64,000 nucleotides of DNA from Gluconacetobacter tumulicola (GTDB lineage: Bacteria > Pseudomonadota > Alphaproteobacteria > Acetobacterales > Acetobacteraceae): positions 62,001-126,000 of the forward strand of contig NZ_JABEQL010000005.1 in the NCBI RefSeq assembly GCF_014174215.1, read 5' to 3'. Position numbers and translations under genes: made by a program. The notes under the pieces are model-generated. The model was given only the letters and a program-made list of their open reading frames with translations. It searched no databases and was not told the DNA's origin. Below, piece by piece: positions 41,602-50,389 of this stretch (position 1 is the first letter of the stretch; each line of letters starts with the position of its first letter).

Positions 41602-42765
41602 GCTCCGTCTCCTTCCAGGAGAAGAACTACATGACCGACTCCTTTGTCGCCGACCTCATGGTCGGCCGGTCGCTTGTGTAGGAAGTGGGTCCCGAAGGCC
41701 GCTTCGTCATGTGGTTTGAATACTTCTCACCAGTTCGCGCAACTGGTAGTCGTCGTGTGTTCGATGTGCAAAAATCATCGATTAGAAGGTCGAGCATCGG
41801 GACGTAGGCTCGACAACGACGCTCACGCTATCAGGGTCGTGAGAAGTTACGGTTTCTGCAAAACCGTCTAGGTATGACCTGATATGCCAGCGGTCTCAGG
41901 AAGCGTGAGGGGGCCGCAATCGCCCTCGAATGTCCAGCCGGACGCAGCAAATCCGCACCTGTCATGCTTGCCCCGTCATCCTGATATATCGACAAAGAAT
42001 CGTGTGCGGAAACGCGGTGACCAGCGTGCGCGTTCTTCCAAAGGAGCTTGGACAGAAGGTCGCCTGTGAGTTGTGGTGCTGGCGCTTCCAGGTGGCATCC
42101 GACTTGTGCCATCACCAGAACCATCTACCTGGGTTGTCTTCGCGATGATGGATGCGGGCAGACAACCGGGCGTGGGTGATGAGTTCGAGGCAGTCGCCTA
42201 CGACGATGTACCGATCGTGGGTGTGGTGTGCTGAGTGCAGCTCTATGGACGTCCGTGGAACTCTTTGGACGAATTTGTTGCCGAGGACGAAAAACAAGGC
42301 TACAATTGAGGTCTTCGCTGGCCAGCCCAACGAAGAAAGTGTTTGGGAAACAACGACTTACTGTCCTAGTACACGTCTCTTTTCCGCCTCCGCACGGGAC
42401 GTGAAACTGGCGCCGGTGAACGCCATCCGTCCAGGGCGACATCACCGCCGCACCCACCGGTCGCACCGTCCCCTTCGTCTTGTCGGCCGCAAGGATCGAC
42501 ATCAGCACCAGCGTCGGGCCGCCGCTGGCCAAGTCTCCGATGATCACGACCCGTTCGTCGCCTTCGGCGACGAGGCCGCGATCCCCTTCGTCCCACCGGC
42601 CGGAGCGAGGGCCGGATTGTTGCGAAAGCCAACTTCCGCTCGTCAAGGACCGATCTCATGTGCCTGCGAGATCGGTCCTAGTTCTGGAAGACCCCGCTCC
42701 GCCACGCTGATCCCTGCTGGCCGCATTTGTCCCGCGGCCCCAGACAGCGATCACGGAGCTACCTC
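41602..42765. other. Junction interval between the two elements
   Basis: About 1.16 kb with no gene I can support. Composition is less GC-rich up to about 42,370 and GC-rich after. Short frames here (for example 41,831-42,124 minus and 42,112-42,330 minus) lack ribosome-binding sites and family features. No tRNA 3' end or integrase is visible. Both the right end of element 1 and the left end of element 2 should fall here. Confidence 0.6.
42646..42679. promoter_or_regulatory. Inverted repeat upstream of element 2 HTH gene
   Basis: Perfect 12-base arms AGGACCGATCTC / GAGATCGGTCCT with a 10-base spacer, 87 bases before the HTH gene start. No T-run follows on either strand, so an operator for the HTH protein is more likely than a terminator. 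Confidence 0.5.
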
Positions 42766-43059
42766 ATGTCCGCCAATTACAGCGACCTGCCGCCACGCTA
42801 TCTGCGCACGCCCGACGCTTCGCGCTTCGTCGGGCTTTCCATTCGCACCCTGGAAAAACACCGGATTTACGGCACCGGTCCGCGCTATTCGAAGCTCGGC
42901 GGCCGCGTCGTCTATCGGGTCGATGAGTTGCAGGCCTGGGTCGAGAGCGGAGCACGCGCCCACACCTCGGACACCACCGCCGGCACCGTGTCGGCCGCCG
43001 CGCGGCAAAGCCCGCTGATCCCGCCGACACCGGCGACCTCACGCGGGAACCGACGCTGA
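42766..43059 (+). CDS. MerR/AlpA-like helix-turn-helix protein
   Basis: A 97-residue protein with a winged HTH (RYLRTPDASRFVGLSIRTLE ... RVVYRVDELQAWVESG, about 8-57). In related trb-type elements this protein precedes the replication initiator and acts as regulator or excisionase-like factor. Start at MSANYSD with GGAG nine bases upstream. It overlaps repA by one base (TGATG). Confidence 0.85.
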   Translation: MSANYSDLPPRYLRTPDASRFVGLSIRTLEKHRIYGTGPRYSKLGGRVVYRVDELQAWVESGARAHTSDTTAGTVSAAARQSPLIPPTPATSRGNRR

Positions 43060-44123
43060 TGCGCACGCCCGACCGGAAACAGTCCGAGCGCGCGAAGCTC
43101 GCGGTGTTCCGCGCCATCCCCGGCAAACTCGCTCCACGCGACGCCCAGGATCTGATGGCATTTCCGTTCTTCAGCCTGTCCAAGACATCGCGGACCGTGC
43201 CGATTGATTTCCGGACGCCGGACGTCACCATCCGCGTGGAAGCGACCGGCGAATACGGCATGGCGACGATCTGGGATGCCGACGTGCTGATCTGGGCGGC
43301 GAGCCAGATCGTGGAAGCACGGGACGCGGGTCGTTGCACCTCGCGTCTGATGGTGGCGACGCCGCATGAAATCCTGGCCTTCATCGGCCGGGGCGACAGC
43401 GCGCGGGACTACGAACGGCTGGAAGCAGCCTTCGACCGGCTGCAATCCACCACGATCAAGACCTCGTTGCGCCACGCTGGTGCGGGACAGTTGCACCGGT
43501 TTTCCTGGATCAACGAATGGAAGCGGCATACCACGCAGGAGGGTCGCGCCCGCGTGGTTGAACTGATCCTGCCGGACTGGTTTTACCAGGCGGTGCTCGA
43601 TGACGCGCTGGTGCTGACCATCGACCCTGCCTATTTCCGGCTGACCGGCGGAATGGAGCGCTGGCTCTATCGGCTTGTCCGCAAGCATGGCGGCCGCCAG
43701 CGTTCAGGCTGGAAATTCGATTTCCACGTCCTGCATCTCAAATCCGCCAGCCTGTCGCCCTATCGTCGCTTCGCGTTCGAACTCCGCGCCATCGTCCAGC
43801 GGCAGCCATTGCCCGGCTATCGCCTGGCCGTCGAGCGGACCACGGATGGCCGCGAAATCCTGACCTTTTCTCGCGACAAGTTATCCACAGCCTCATGTGG
43901 ACAAGATGTGAGTCCGTCCGTGCTATCGGGAACGCCCGAACCGACGGAAGCCGTGACTTCGGGAACCGCGAAGCCGTGCTTATGTGAACAAAAATCGCCG
44001 AATCGCGTCATTGAATCAGAGGGTTATGACGCCCTTAACTTAGAATCTAACTTAAAAGAGTCTAACTTTAAGGATGTTGGCACCCCCGCCGATCCGTGGA
44101 AAACCCCCGGAGACGGGCGGTGA
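43059..44123 (+). CDS. repA: Replication initiator protein A (RPA family)
   Basis: A 354-residue initiator: AFPFFSLSKTSRTVPIDF, ADVLIWAASQI, and the winged-helix region YRLVRKHGGRQRSGWKFDFH fit the RPA (pfam10134) family of plasmid and ICE initiators. The C-terminal part beyond about residue 270 is encoded by sequence with a perfect DnaA box and AT-rich repeats, so the origin may lie within the gene. Its stop overlaps the parA GTG. Confidence 0.86.
   Translation: MRTPDRKQSERAKLAVFRAIPGKLAPRDAQDLMAFPFFSLSKTSRTVPIDFRTPDVTIRVEATGEYGMATIWDADVLIWAASQIVEARDAGRCTSRLMVATPHEILAFIGRGDSARDYERLEAAFDRLQSTTIKTSLRHAGAGQLHRFSWINEWKRHTTQEGRARVVELILPDWFYQAVLDDALVLTIDPAYFRLTGGMERWLYRLVRKHGGRQRSGWKFDFHVLHLKSASLSPYRRFAFELRAIVQRQPLPGYRLAVERTTDGREILTFSRDKLSTASCGQDVSPSVLSGTPEPTEAVTSGTAKPCLCEQKSPNRVIESEGYDALNLESNLKESNFKDVGTPADPWKTPGDGR
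43881..44073 (+). other. Candidate origin of replication of element 2
   Basis: Perfect DnaA box TTATCCACA (43881-43889), a one-mismatch box on the opposite strand (TGTGGACAA, 43896-43904), a third similar site (TGTGAACAA, 43983-43991), then an AT-rich stretch with repeats CTTAACTT, TCTAACTT, TCTAACTT (44034-44041, 44046-44053, 44061-44068). The layout resembles a plasmid-type origin. All of it is inside repA. Confidence 0.5.
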
Positions 44124-44758
44124 TCGTGGCCTTCCTCAACCAGAAGGGCGGCGTCGGCAAGACGACGCTGGCGCTGCATCTCGCGGGTCAATGGGCTCGG
44201 GAAGGCCGGCGCGTGACGGTCATCGATGCCGACCCGCAGGGCTCGGCGCTGGACTGGTCGGCGCAGCGGGCGCGGGAGGGACTACCCCGGCTGTTCGGCG
44301 TGATCGGGCTGGCGCGCGATACGCTGCACCACGAGGCGCCGGCACTGGCTCAGGGGGTGGATCACGTCGTCATCGACGGTCCGCCGCGGGTGGCGGCGCT
44401 GCTGCGCTCCGCCCTACTGGCCGCCGACCTGGTGCTGATTCCCGCGCAGCCTTCGCCGTTCGACGGCTGGGCCTCGGCCGAGATGTTGCGGCTGCTGGCG
44501 GAGGCACGGCTCTTCCGTCCCGGCCTGTTGGCCCGTTTCGTGCTCAACCGCTGCGCCGCGCGCACGGTCATCGCCCGCGAAACCCGGCTGGCGCTCGCTG
44601 GGCACGAGCCGGCGGCACTGGCGGCGCGGATCGGTCAGCGGGTCGCGTTCGCCGACGCTGCGCGCACTGGCCGTCTGGTGTGTGATTTTCGCCCCCAAGG
44701 GATCGCCGCTCGCGAAATCGCCGCCCTGGTGGCCGAGATCGGGGGGCTGGTGTCATGA
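44120..44758 (+). CDS. parA: ParA-family ATPase of element 2
   Basis: A 212-residue ParA/MinD-type ATPase with NQKGGVGKTTLALHLAG, VIDADPQGSALDWS and VVIDGPPR. GTG at 44120 forms a GTGA overlap with the repA stop and is preferred; an earlier in-frame GTG at 44096 would add eight residues. It should partition the excised or replicating form; no ParB is adjacent, but the RHH protein at 45495 could act as partner. Confidence 0.87.
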   Translation: MIVAFLNQKGGVGKTTLALHLAGQWAREGRRVTVIDADPQGSALDWSAQRAREGLPRLFGVIGLARDTLHHEAPALAQGVDHVVIDGPPRVAALLRSALLAADLVLIPAQPSPFDGWASAEMLRLLAEARLFRPGLLARFVLNRCAARTVIARETRLALAGHEPAALAARIGQRVAFADAARTGRLVCDFRPQGIAAREIAALVAEIGGLVS

Positions 44759-45498
44759 CCCTGCTGACCGGCGACAGCGCGCTCCTGATGCCTCGGTGCG
44801 GCCCCTACGACATGATCCTGGCCGACCCGCCCTATGGCGACACCGCGCTCGCCTGGGACCGCCGCGTTTCGGGCTGGCCGGCAAAGGCGCGTGCCGCCCT
44901 GAAACCCGGTGGCTCGCTCTGGGTGTTCGGCTCGCTGCGGAGCTTCCTCGCGACCGGTGCGGAATTTCGTGACGCGGGCTGGAAATATGCCCAGGAATTG
45001 GTCTGGGAGAAGCAGAACGGCTCCAGCTTCCACGCCGACCGTTTTCGGCGCGTGCATGAGTTGATCGTCCAGTTCTATCGCGACGATGCGCCCTGGAGCT
45101 GCGTCTACAACGACGTCCCGACGACGCCGGACGCACGGGGGCGTACCGTGCGGCGAAAGCACCGGCCGCCGCACATGGGGCTGATCGACGCTGGCCAATA
45201 CGTCAGCGAGGATGGCGGCCCGCGCCTGATGCGCTCTGTGATCGCCGTGCGCAACGCCCATGGCCGGGCCATCCACCCGACCGAGAAGCCGGTGGCGTTG
45301 CTGGAGATCCTGATCCGCACGAGCTGCCCGCCGGGTGGCCTGGTGGGCGACTGGTTCGCCGGCTCGGGCGCCGCGGGCGTCGCCTGCCGGCTTGCCGGCC
45401 GTCGCTATCTCGGCTGCGAGATCGATCCTGTCATGGCGCAGAGGGCGCGCGACCGCATCGCCTCCGTGCTGCCGCTCGGCGGGGACGCTGCGTCATGA
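44755..45498 (+). CDS. Site-specific DNA methyltransferase (N6/N4 type)
   Basis: A 247-residue beta-class amino methylase: catalytic DPPYGD (24-29), HPTEKP (174-179) and SAM-binding DWFAGSGAAG (199-208). Likely adenine-N6 or cytosine-N4 specific, modifying element DNA against restriction or regulating replication. Overlaps parA and the next gene by four bases each; no endonuclease partner. Confidence 0.87.
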   Translation: MTLLTGDSALLMPRCGPYDMILADPPYGDTALAWDRRVSGWPAKARAALKPGGSLWVFGSLRSFLATGAEFRDAGWKYAQELVWEKQNGSSFHADRFRRVHELIVQFYRDDAPWSCVYNDVPTTPDARGRTVRRKHRPPHMGLIDAGQYVSEDGGPRLMRSVIAVRNAHGRAIHPTEKPVALLEILIRTSCPPGGLVGDWFAGSGAAGVACRLAGRRYLGCEIDPVMAQRARDRIASVLPLGGDAAS

Positions 45499-45737
45499 CG
45501 GTGCGTCGTAATCCGCCTGACTTCGTGTCACGCCCCGCCGACCCGGAACGCTGGGTCAAGGCGCCGGACAAGTCCGCGATCACCAACCGTTTCACCGCCC
45601 GGCTGACCATCGACGTCACGCCGGCGCTGCGCGCGCGGCTCAAAGTCGCGGCGTTTCAGCGCGGCATCACGGTCGCCGACATGCTGCGCGTGCTGCTGGC
45701 CCGCGAGTTCCCCGATAGCCCAGGAGACACGCCATGA
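45495..45737 (+). CDS. Small ribbon-helix-helix-like protein
   Basis: An 80-residue protein; FTARLTIDVTPALRARLKVA followed by FQRGITVADMLRVLLAREF resembles a ribbon-helix-helix DNA-binding domain, as in CopG/ParG-type partition partners. Four-base overlaps on both sides place it in the repA-parA operon. A ParB-like partner role is inferred. Confidence 0.75.
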   Translation: MTVRRNPPDFVSRPADPERWVKAPDKSAITNRFTARLTIDVTPALRARLKVAAFQRGITVADMLRVLLAREFPDSPGDTP

Positions 45738-46198
45738 ACGATACGTTTGCCCACGTCGAACTGACTTGGATCGAGAAGCGCACCGAGCACTGGATTCGTT
45801 TTGGTCGTGCCACGCATGAGCAGATTCTCGATAGGCGGCGGCGGATACTGAGCTTTCCGCCGGACAGCGTGTTCGCGTTCCTGCGCTGGGCGGCGAACGA
45901 TTACGGCACGGTGGTGTCCTGCATCGATATCGTGCGCGTCATCCCTCCCGGCGAGCCCTATCAGACGGTGCCGTTCGTGCGGCCCGGTGGTGAGAGCCTG
46001 CTGCGCCAGAGCGGCTGGCCGAAGGTCCGCTTGGTGCTGGAAGCAATCGATCGCATCGAGGCGACCGGCATCGACCCCGTCGATGTTGCGCCAGAGCATT
46101 GGCGGCACCTGCACAATCGGATGCTCTGCGGGCAGGCGTCACGCCCCTACACACGCGACCGCCATCATGCCTGGCTGCGCCGGAGGGCGGTGTCATGA
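45734..46198 (+). CDS. DUF2840-family protein
   Basis: A 154-residue protein matching DUF2840: THVELTWIEKR-type start (AHVELTWIEKRTEHWIRFG), FPPDSVFAFLRWAANDYGT, and a C-terminal VAPEHWRHLHNRM. The family is regularly found before the TraF-like peptidase in this class of elements; function unknown. Four-base overlaps with both neighbours. Confidence 0.88.
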   Translation: MNDTFAHVELTWIEKRTEHWIRFGRATHEQILDRRRRILSFPPDSVFAFLRWAANDYGTVVSCIDIVRVIPPGEPYQTVPFVRPGGESLLRQSGWPKVRLVLEAIDRIEATGIDPVDVAPEHWRHLHNRMLCGQASRPYTRDRHHAWLRRRAVS

Positions 46199-46737
46199 GC
46201 CGGCTTGGTTGGTTCCTAACCACCTATGTCGCGGTGATGGCGATCGTGCTGGGTGCGGTCTTCCGTCCGGCACCCCGGCTGATCTGGAATGCCACCGCCA
46301 GCACGCCGGTCGGGCTGTATCACCTGCAATCGGTGCGCGGATTGCATGTCGGCGACCTGATCGCGATCCGACCGCCGGCCGAGATTGCCGGGATGCTGGC
46401 GCGCGGTGGCTATCTGCCACTCGGTGTGCCGCTGCTCAAGCCGGTCGCGGCACTCCCGGGACAACTGATCTGTCGGGTCGGCGCCATCGTGTCGGTTGAC
46501 GGCAAGCCGCTCGGCGATGCGCTGGCCCGCGATCATCGCGGCCGTCCGCTACCGGTCTGGCAAGGCTGTCGGCACGTCCTGCCTGGCCAGATCTTCGTCA
46601 TGAACCCGGCCGTTCCGACCAGTCTCGACGGCCGCTATTTCGGCGTCCTGCCGGTCGCCACCGTGCTCGGCCGCGCGCAGCCGCTGTGGCTCGCGCCGTC
46701 ACCGATTCCTCCCAACCCCAACCAGAAACGAGGCTGA
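46195..46737 (+). CDS. traF: S26-family signal peptidase (TraF-like)
   Basis: A 180-residue membrane protease with one N-terminal helix (about 5-23), catalytic serine in ASTPVGLY (S36) and lysine in LLKPVAALPGQ (K82). TraF-like peptidases mature conjugative pilin; TrbC of the same element is the likely substrate. Start at MSRLGW overlaps the DUF2840 stop by four bases. Confidence 0.9.
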   Translation: MSRLGWFLTTYVAVMAIVLGAVFRPAPRLIWNATASTPVGLYHLQSVRGLHVGDLIAIRPPAEIAGMLARGGYLPLGVPLLKPVAALPGQLICRVGAIVSVDGKPLGDALARDHRGRPLPVWQGCRHVLPGQIFVMNPAVPTSLDGRYFGVLPVATVLGRAQPLWLAPSPIPPNPNQKRG

Positions 46738-46738
46738 C

Positions 46739-47077
46739 ATGGCCCAGATCGGTACTTTCACGCGCACGGCTGACGGCTTCGCCGGTCGCCTGCGCACGCT
46801 CGCCCTCGACGTCGAACTGACGATCGTGCCGGCGACATCGTCGGACGTCGAGCATGCTCCCGACTATCGCGTCCATCTCGGCGAGGCTGACGCCGGACCG
46901 GAGATTGGTGCCGGCTGGAAACGCACCGGCGAGAAGGCGGGTACTTACCTCTCGCTGGTTCTCGACGATCCGATGCTGGCACAGCCAATCCGCGCCAATC
47001 TGTTCCAGTCCGACCGGCAGGGCCGAGCCTTCCATCTGGTCTGGAGCCGCCCGGTGAAGCGCGATGACCGGCGGTAA
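46739..47077 (+). CDS. DUF736-family protein
   Basis: A 112-residue protein beginning MAQIGTFTRTADGFAGRLRT; DYRVHLG and GAGWKRTGEKAGTYLSL are DUF736 features. Found beside relaxase genes in alphaproteobacterial mobile elements; probable but unproven accessory of transfer. The start is one base after the traF stop. Confidence 0.9.
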   Translation: MAQIGTFTRTADGFAGRLRTLALDVELTIVPATSSDVEHAPDYRVHLGEADAGPEIGAGWKRTGEKAGTYLSLVLDDPMLAQPIRANLFQSDRQGRAFHLVWSRPVKRDDRR

Positions 47078-47765
47078 ATCGGCGCTCCGGCTGTTCAGTG
47101 TCGTGCTTCCGGTCGTCGTTTCCATGACGATATCTGGGCATGTCGCGGTCGCCGATCCATACGCTGACATGATCGCGGAAGCGGCCACGCGCGCGCAGAT
47201 TCCGGCCTCATGGATCGCTGCCGTGCTGCACGCGGAGAGCAGAGGCGATGCGCATGCCGTGTCGTCGGCGGGCGCGATGGGGCTCATGCAGGTGATGCCC
47301 GGCACATGGTCCAGCCTGCGCACGTCGCTGGGTCTCGGCGACGATCCGTTCGACCCGCAGGACAACATTCTGGCGGGGGCGACCTATCTGCGCTGGATGC
47401 GGGACCGATACGGCGAGGCCGGGTTTCTCGCCGCCTATAATGCCGGTCCCGCGCGCTATGACGAGCATCTGGCGACCGGCCGACCGTTGCCTGCCGAGAC
47501 GCGGAATTACGTCGCATCCCTCAGCGCGCGGCTGGCTCTTCCGCTTGCCGATAACATCGCGATCGGCGCTCCATTGGCACGATCCTGGCAGGATTCTTCC
47601 CTCTTTCCGGCGTCATTCCTGCACACGGGCGATGCGTCCCGGCATGTCGAGAGCCTGCACAATCCGGGGCATGCCGACGGCGCCCGTCCAACCGACTGGA
47701 CGGCGCTCGCTCCGCAATCGGCCGGGCTGTTCATCGCGTCATGGGATGGGGAGGCGCGCCGATGA
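47064..47765 (+). CDS. Lytic transglycosylase (VirB1/TrbN-like)
   Basis: A 233-residue exported SLT-domain enzyme with signal peptide (about 1-30), catalytic glutamate in LHAESRGD (E58), and motifs GAMGLMQVMPGT and AAYNAGPARY. Cleaves peptidoglycan to let the conjugation channel through. Overlaps the DUF736 gene by 14 bases. Confidence 0.9.
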   Translation: MTGGKSALRLFSVVLPVVVSMTISGHVAVADPYADMIAEAATRAQIPASWIAAVLHAESRGDAHAVSSAGAMGLMQVMPGTWSSLRTSLGLGDDPFDPQDNILAGATYLRWMRDRYGEAGFLAAYNAGPARYDEHLATGRPLPAETRNYVASLSARLALPLADNIAIGAPLARSWQDSSLFPASFLHTGDASRHVESLHNPGHADGARPTDWTALAPQSAGLFIASWDGEARR

Positions 47766-48011
47766 TTCCCGTTCCGGTCCATCGGGCGCTGGCGGGCTAT
47801 GGGTGCCTTGGGGATGGGGTGCTGGAGGGAGACAGGCAACGGAGGGAAGGACGGCAAGGTAAAAGCAGCGCCCATTCGGGGCTGCATGTGGTTGGTTTGA
47901 TTGGGGAATTTGTCCTCTCACCACGCACCGTCTGCGGCTGTCCGGGCATTTTCCATAATGTTTTCAACGATCCGAGCGCCGTCAGGGGTGAAACGGAGCG
48001 GAGAGCGGGCC
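47766..48011 (+). other. Relaxase upstream interval, candidate oriT
   Basis: 246 bases without a supported gene, with purine-rich stretches (GGAGGGAGACAGG, GGAGGGAAGGACGG) and an imperfect inverted repeat GCAGC(G)CCC ... GGGGCTGC at 47865-47885. An origin of transfer normally lies next to this relaxase class, so this is the best candidate; no nic site can be identified by eye. Confidence 0.35.
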
Positions 48012-49766
48012 ATGCCGACGCGCGATGACAGTCTGAACGTCCGGCCCGGACGCATCCGGCATGGCAATCAGGGGGCACGACCGAAATCCTTCGTCGGCGA
48101 GGTCATGCGTGCCGCGAAGAAGGCCGGTCATACCGGCACCCGGTTCGGCGCGAAGGGCACGGGAGGCGGCGGTGGTTCCCGCTTCGGGCGCGGCCGACGC
48201 GCAGCACTCTCCATGCGGCTGCGCAGCAATGCCCGGCGTGTCGTGGTCAAGGCGCGGGTGGTCCGCCAGCAGGGCACGCGGTTCCGGTCCGCGCCTCTTG
48301 CCCGGCACATCGCCTATCTCAGGCGCGAGGGCGTGACCCGCGACGGTGCCAAAGCCCATTTGTTCGGTGCGGGCTCCGACGAAGCGGACAGCAAGGCCTT
48401 CGCGGAGCGCTGCGCCGACGACCGTCACCATTTCCGCTTCATCGTCTCGCCCGAGGATGCGGCGCGGATGGAGGATCTGCGGGGCTTCGCGCGGGAGCTG
48501 ATGCAGGACATGGAACGCGACCTCGGCACAAAACTGGACTGGGTCGGGGTGGATCACTGGAACACGGACAATCCGCACGTCCACATTCTGGTGCGCGGTG
48601 TCGCCGATGACGGCAAGGATCTGGTGATCAGCCGCGCCTATATCAGTCAGGGCCTGCGCGACCGCGCCGCCGAACGGGTGACGCTGGAGCTTGGCCCGCG
48701 CAGCGAGCAGGAAATCCGCACCGCCCTGGAGAGCGAGATCGGTGCCGACCGCTGGACCAGCCTCGATCGCGCATTGCAGGACATTAGCGACGAGGGCGGC
48801 GGCATTGTCGATCTCCGTCCCGGCGCCGGTGCCGAAGACCCGCAACTGCGGCGCCTGCTGGTCGGCCGGGCGACCAAGCTGGAGGGGCTTGGTCTCGCCG
48901 AACCGGTCGGGGTGGCACGCTGGACCCTCAAACCGGGGCTGGAGGCGACCCTGCGCGATCTCTCCATCCGGGGCGACATCATCAAGACCATGCACCGCGC
49001 CATGTCCGGCGGCGGGACGGAACCCGATGTCGCGGGTTTTGCGATCCATGGCGAGACGCTGGCCGATCCCGCCATTGGCCGGCTGGTCGAGCGCGGGCTG
49101 GATGACGAGTTGAAAGGCTCGGGCTACGTGGTGATCGCGGGGGCCGACGGGCGGACGCATCATGTCCGCTTCCCCGATCTGGATCTGACCGGTGACGCGA
49201 AGACGGGCGCGATCGTCGAGACCCGGAACTGGGAGGACGCCAAAGGCATACAGCGCCTGTTACTGGCGACGCGCTCGGATTTCACGCTGGCCGAGCAGGT
49301 GACGGCACCCGGCGCGACCTGGCTCGACCGCCAGTTGCTCGCCAAGGATCCGGCGCTGGCCAATGCGGGCTTCGGCTCGGAGGTTCGCGAGGCGATGGCG
49401 CAACGGATTGATCATCTGGCGTCCGAGGGGCTGACCCGGCGGCAGGGCGAGCGCGTAGTGTTCGCTCCCGGTCTGATTGGCACCCTGCGCCAGCGCGATC
49501 TCGATCAGGCGGCGGCCAGATTGGCGGCGCAGACCGGGTTGGAACACCGGCCCGCGAAGGAAGGCGAGATCGTCTCAGGGGTTTATCGCCAGCGGGTAGC
49601 CCTGTCCTCGGGGCGGTTCGCGATGGTCGATGACGGGCTGGGCTTCCAGCTTGTGCCGTGGCGCCCGGCGCTGGAGCACAAGCTCGGACGGCAGGTTTCC
49701 GGCACCATGTCGCCGGGCGGCGGCGTCGACTGGAGTTTCGGGCGCAAGCGCGGGCTCGGGATCTGA
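48012..49766 (+). CDS. VirD2-like relaxase with DUF3363 domain
   Basis: A 584-residue relaxase. A basic glycine-rich N-terminus precedes ARHIAYLRREG with the probable catalytic tyrosine (Y102), HHFRFIVSPEDA (139-150) and the metal-binding motif DNPHVHILVRG (186-196). The C-terminal half is the DUF3363 domain. It nicks oriT and pilots the strand through the TraG/Trb system. Start at MPTRDDS behind GGAGCGGAGAG; the longer frame enters non-coding DNA. Confidence 0.93.
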   Translation: MPTRDDSLNVRPGRIRHGNQGARPKSFVGEVMRAAKKAGHTGTRFGAKGTGGGGGSRFGRGRRAALSMRLRSNARRVVVKARVVRQQGTRFRSAPLARHIAYLRREGVTRDGAKAHLFGAGSDEADSKAFAERCADDRHHFRFIVSPEDAARMEDLRGFARELMQDMERDLGTKLDWVGVDHWNTDNPHVHILVRGVADDGKDLVISRAYISQGLRDRAAERVTLELGPRSEQEIRTALESEIGADRWTSLDRALQDISDEGGGIVDLRPGAGAEDPQLRRLLVGRATKLEGLGLAEPVGVARWTLKPGLEATLRDLSIRGDIIKTMHRAMSGGGTEPDVAGFAIHGETLADPAIGRLVERGLDDELKGSGYVVIAGADGRTHHVRFPDLDLTGDAKTGAIVETRNWEDAKGIQRLLLATRSDFTLAEQVTAPGATWLDRQLLAKDPALANAGFGSEVREAMAQRIDHLASEGLTRRQGERVVFAPGLIGTLRQRDLDQAAARLAAQTGLEHRPAKEGEIVSGVYRQRVALSSGRFAMVDDGLGFQLVPWRPALEHKLGRQVSGTMSPGGGVDWSFGRKRGLGI

Positions 49767-49786
49767 TGGCGGGTGTGCCTGTATCG

Positions 49787-50389
49787 TCAGCTCGTGAGGC
49801 CCACACCGTAGAGATCCATCAGTTCATAGAACCAGTCGGCGTCAAGGCTGTTCTCCTGGACGGCGTTCTGGATGGCACTCTCCGTTCGATCGAAGAGCGC
49901 GAAGCAGATCTGATCATTATCGTGGCGGGCGCGGTAGCTGATCCCATCGGCATCGGGCCAGGCATCATGCACCGCCCTGGACCAGGCTTGTGGGAGATCG
50001 TAGGGGAGTCCGGATGACGTGACCTCTGCTGTGGCGCCAAGGACGGCGAGACCGGGACCGTGCAATTCCACCAGCCGCAGGTCGCGATTGGCGCTCAGGA
50101 TGGCGTAGGCTTTGGCGGCGATGAGATCCATCGGCAGCAGGGTCCGGCCCGGTGCGCGCAGGAAAGTCTCTGCAAAGGCGCCCGTCGGCTGCTCTGCCGT
50201 ATAGATTACGCCATACCCGCCGTCCGGTGCGTTGAGACGCCCCGAGCGCGACCGGTCGAAATAGACCGGCCCGTAGCCACTTGAGTGAAAGCGGTGCAGA
50301 GGACTGCCAGCCAGTAGAGTGCGCCAGCGCGGCTGTCGGGACGCGAGATCTGCCGGTGGCCAGGGCTGGTGTCGCGTGCGATCAGCCAC
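49787..50389 (-). CDS. RES-domain toxin
   Basis: A 200-residue protein with the RES-domain pattern LHRFHS ... GPVYFDRS ... GRLNAPDGGYGVIYTAE ... FAETF. RES toxins degrade NAD+ and are paired with Xre/MbcA/ParS-type antitoxins, here the gene immediately upstream. The GTG start at 50389 overlaps the antitoxin stop by eight bases; an ATG at 50428 is an alternative. The pair lies against the flow of transfer genes. Confidence 0.88.
   Translation of the reverse strand: MADRTRHQPWPPADLASRQPRWRTLLAGSPLHRFHSSGYGPVYFDRSRSGRLNAPDGGYGVIYTAEQPTGAFAETFLRAPGRTLLPMDLIAAKAYAILSANRDLRLVELHGPGLAVLGATAEVTSSGLPYDLPQAWSRAVHDAWPDADGISYRARHDNDQICFALFDRTESAIQNAVQENSLDADWFYELMDLYGVGLTS

Noticed and set aside
42287-42294. 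ACGAAAAA, reverse complement TTTTTCGT, matching the 8-base target pattern reported for Tn4371-family integration
   Set aside because: Eight bases are expected by chance, no matching copy or integrase is in the window, and the element differs from Tn4371 proper.
41831-42330. Short minus-strand frames of 97 and 72 residues in the junction interval
   Set aside because: No ribosome-binding site, no recognisable family, and codon pattern unlike neighbours; possibly remnants.
42366-42765. GC-rich frames on both strands before the HTH gene
   Set aside because: Long frames are expected at this GC content; none shows a start signal or conserved motif.
47741-48028. 95-residue frame between the transglycosylase and relaxase
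   Set aside because: Low-complexity sequence overlapping both neighbours; better explained as the oriT-containing spacer.
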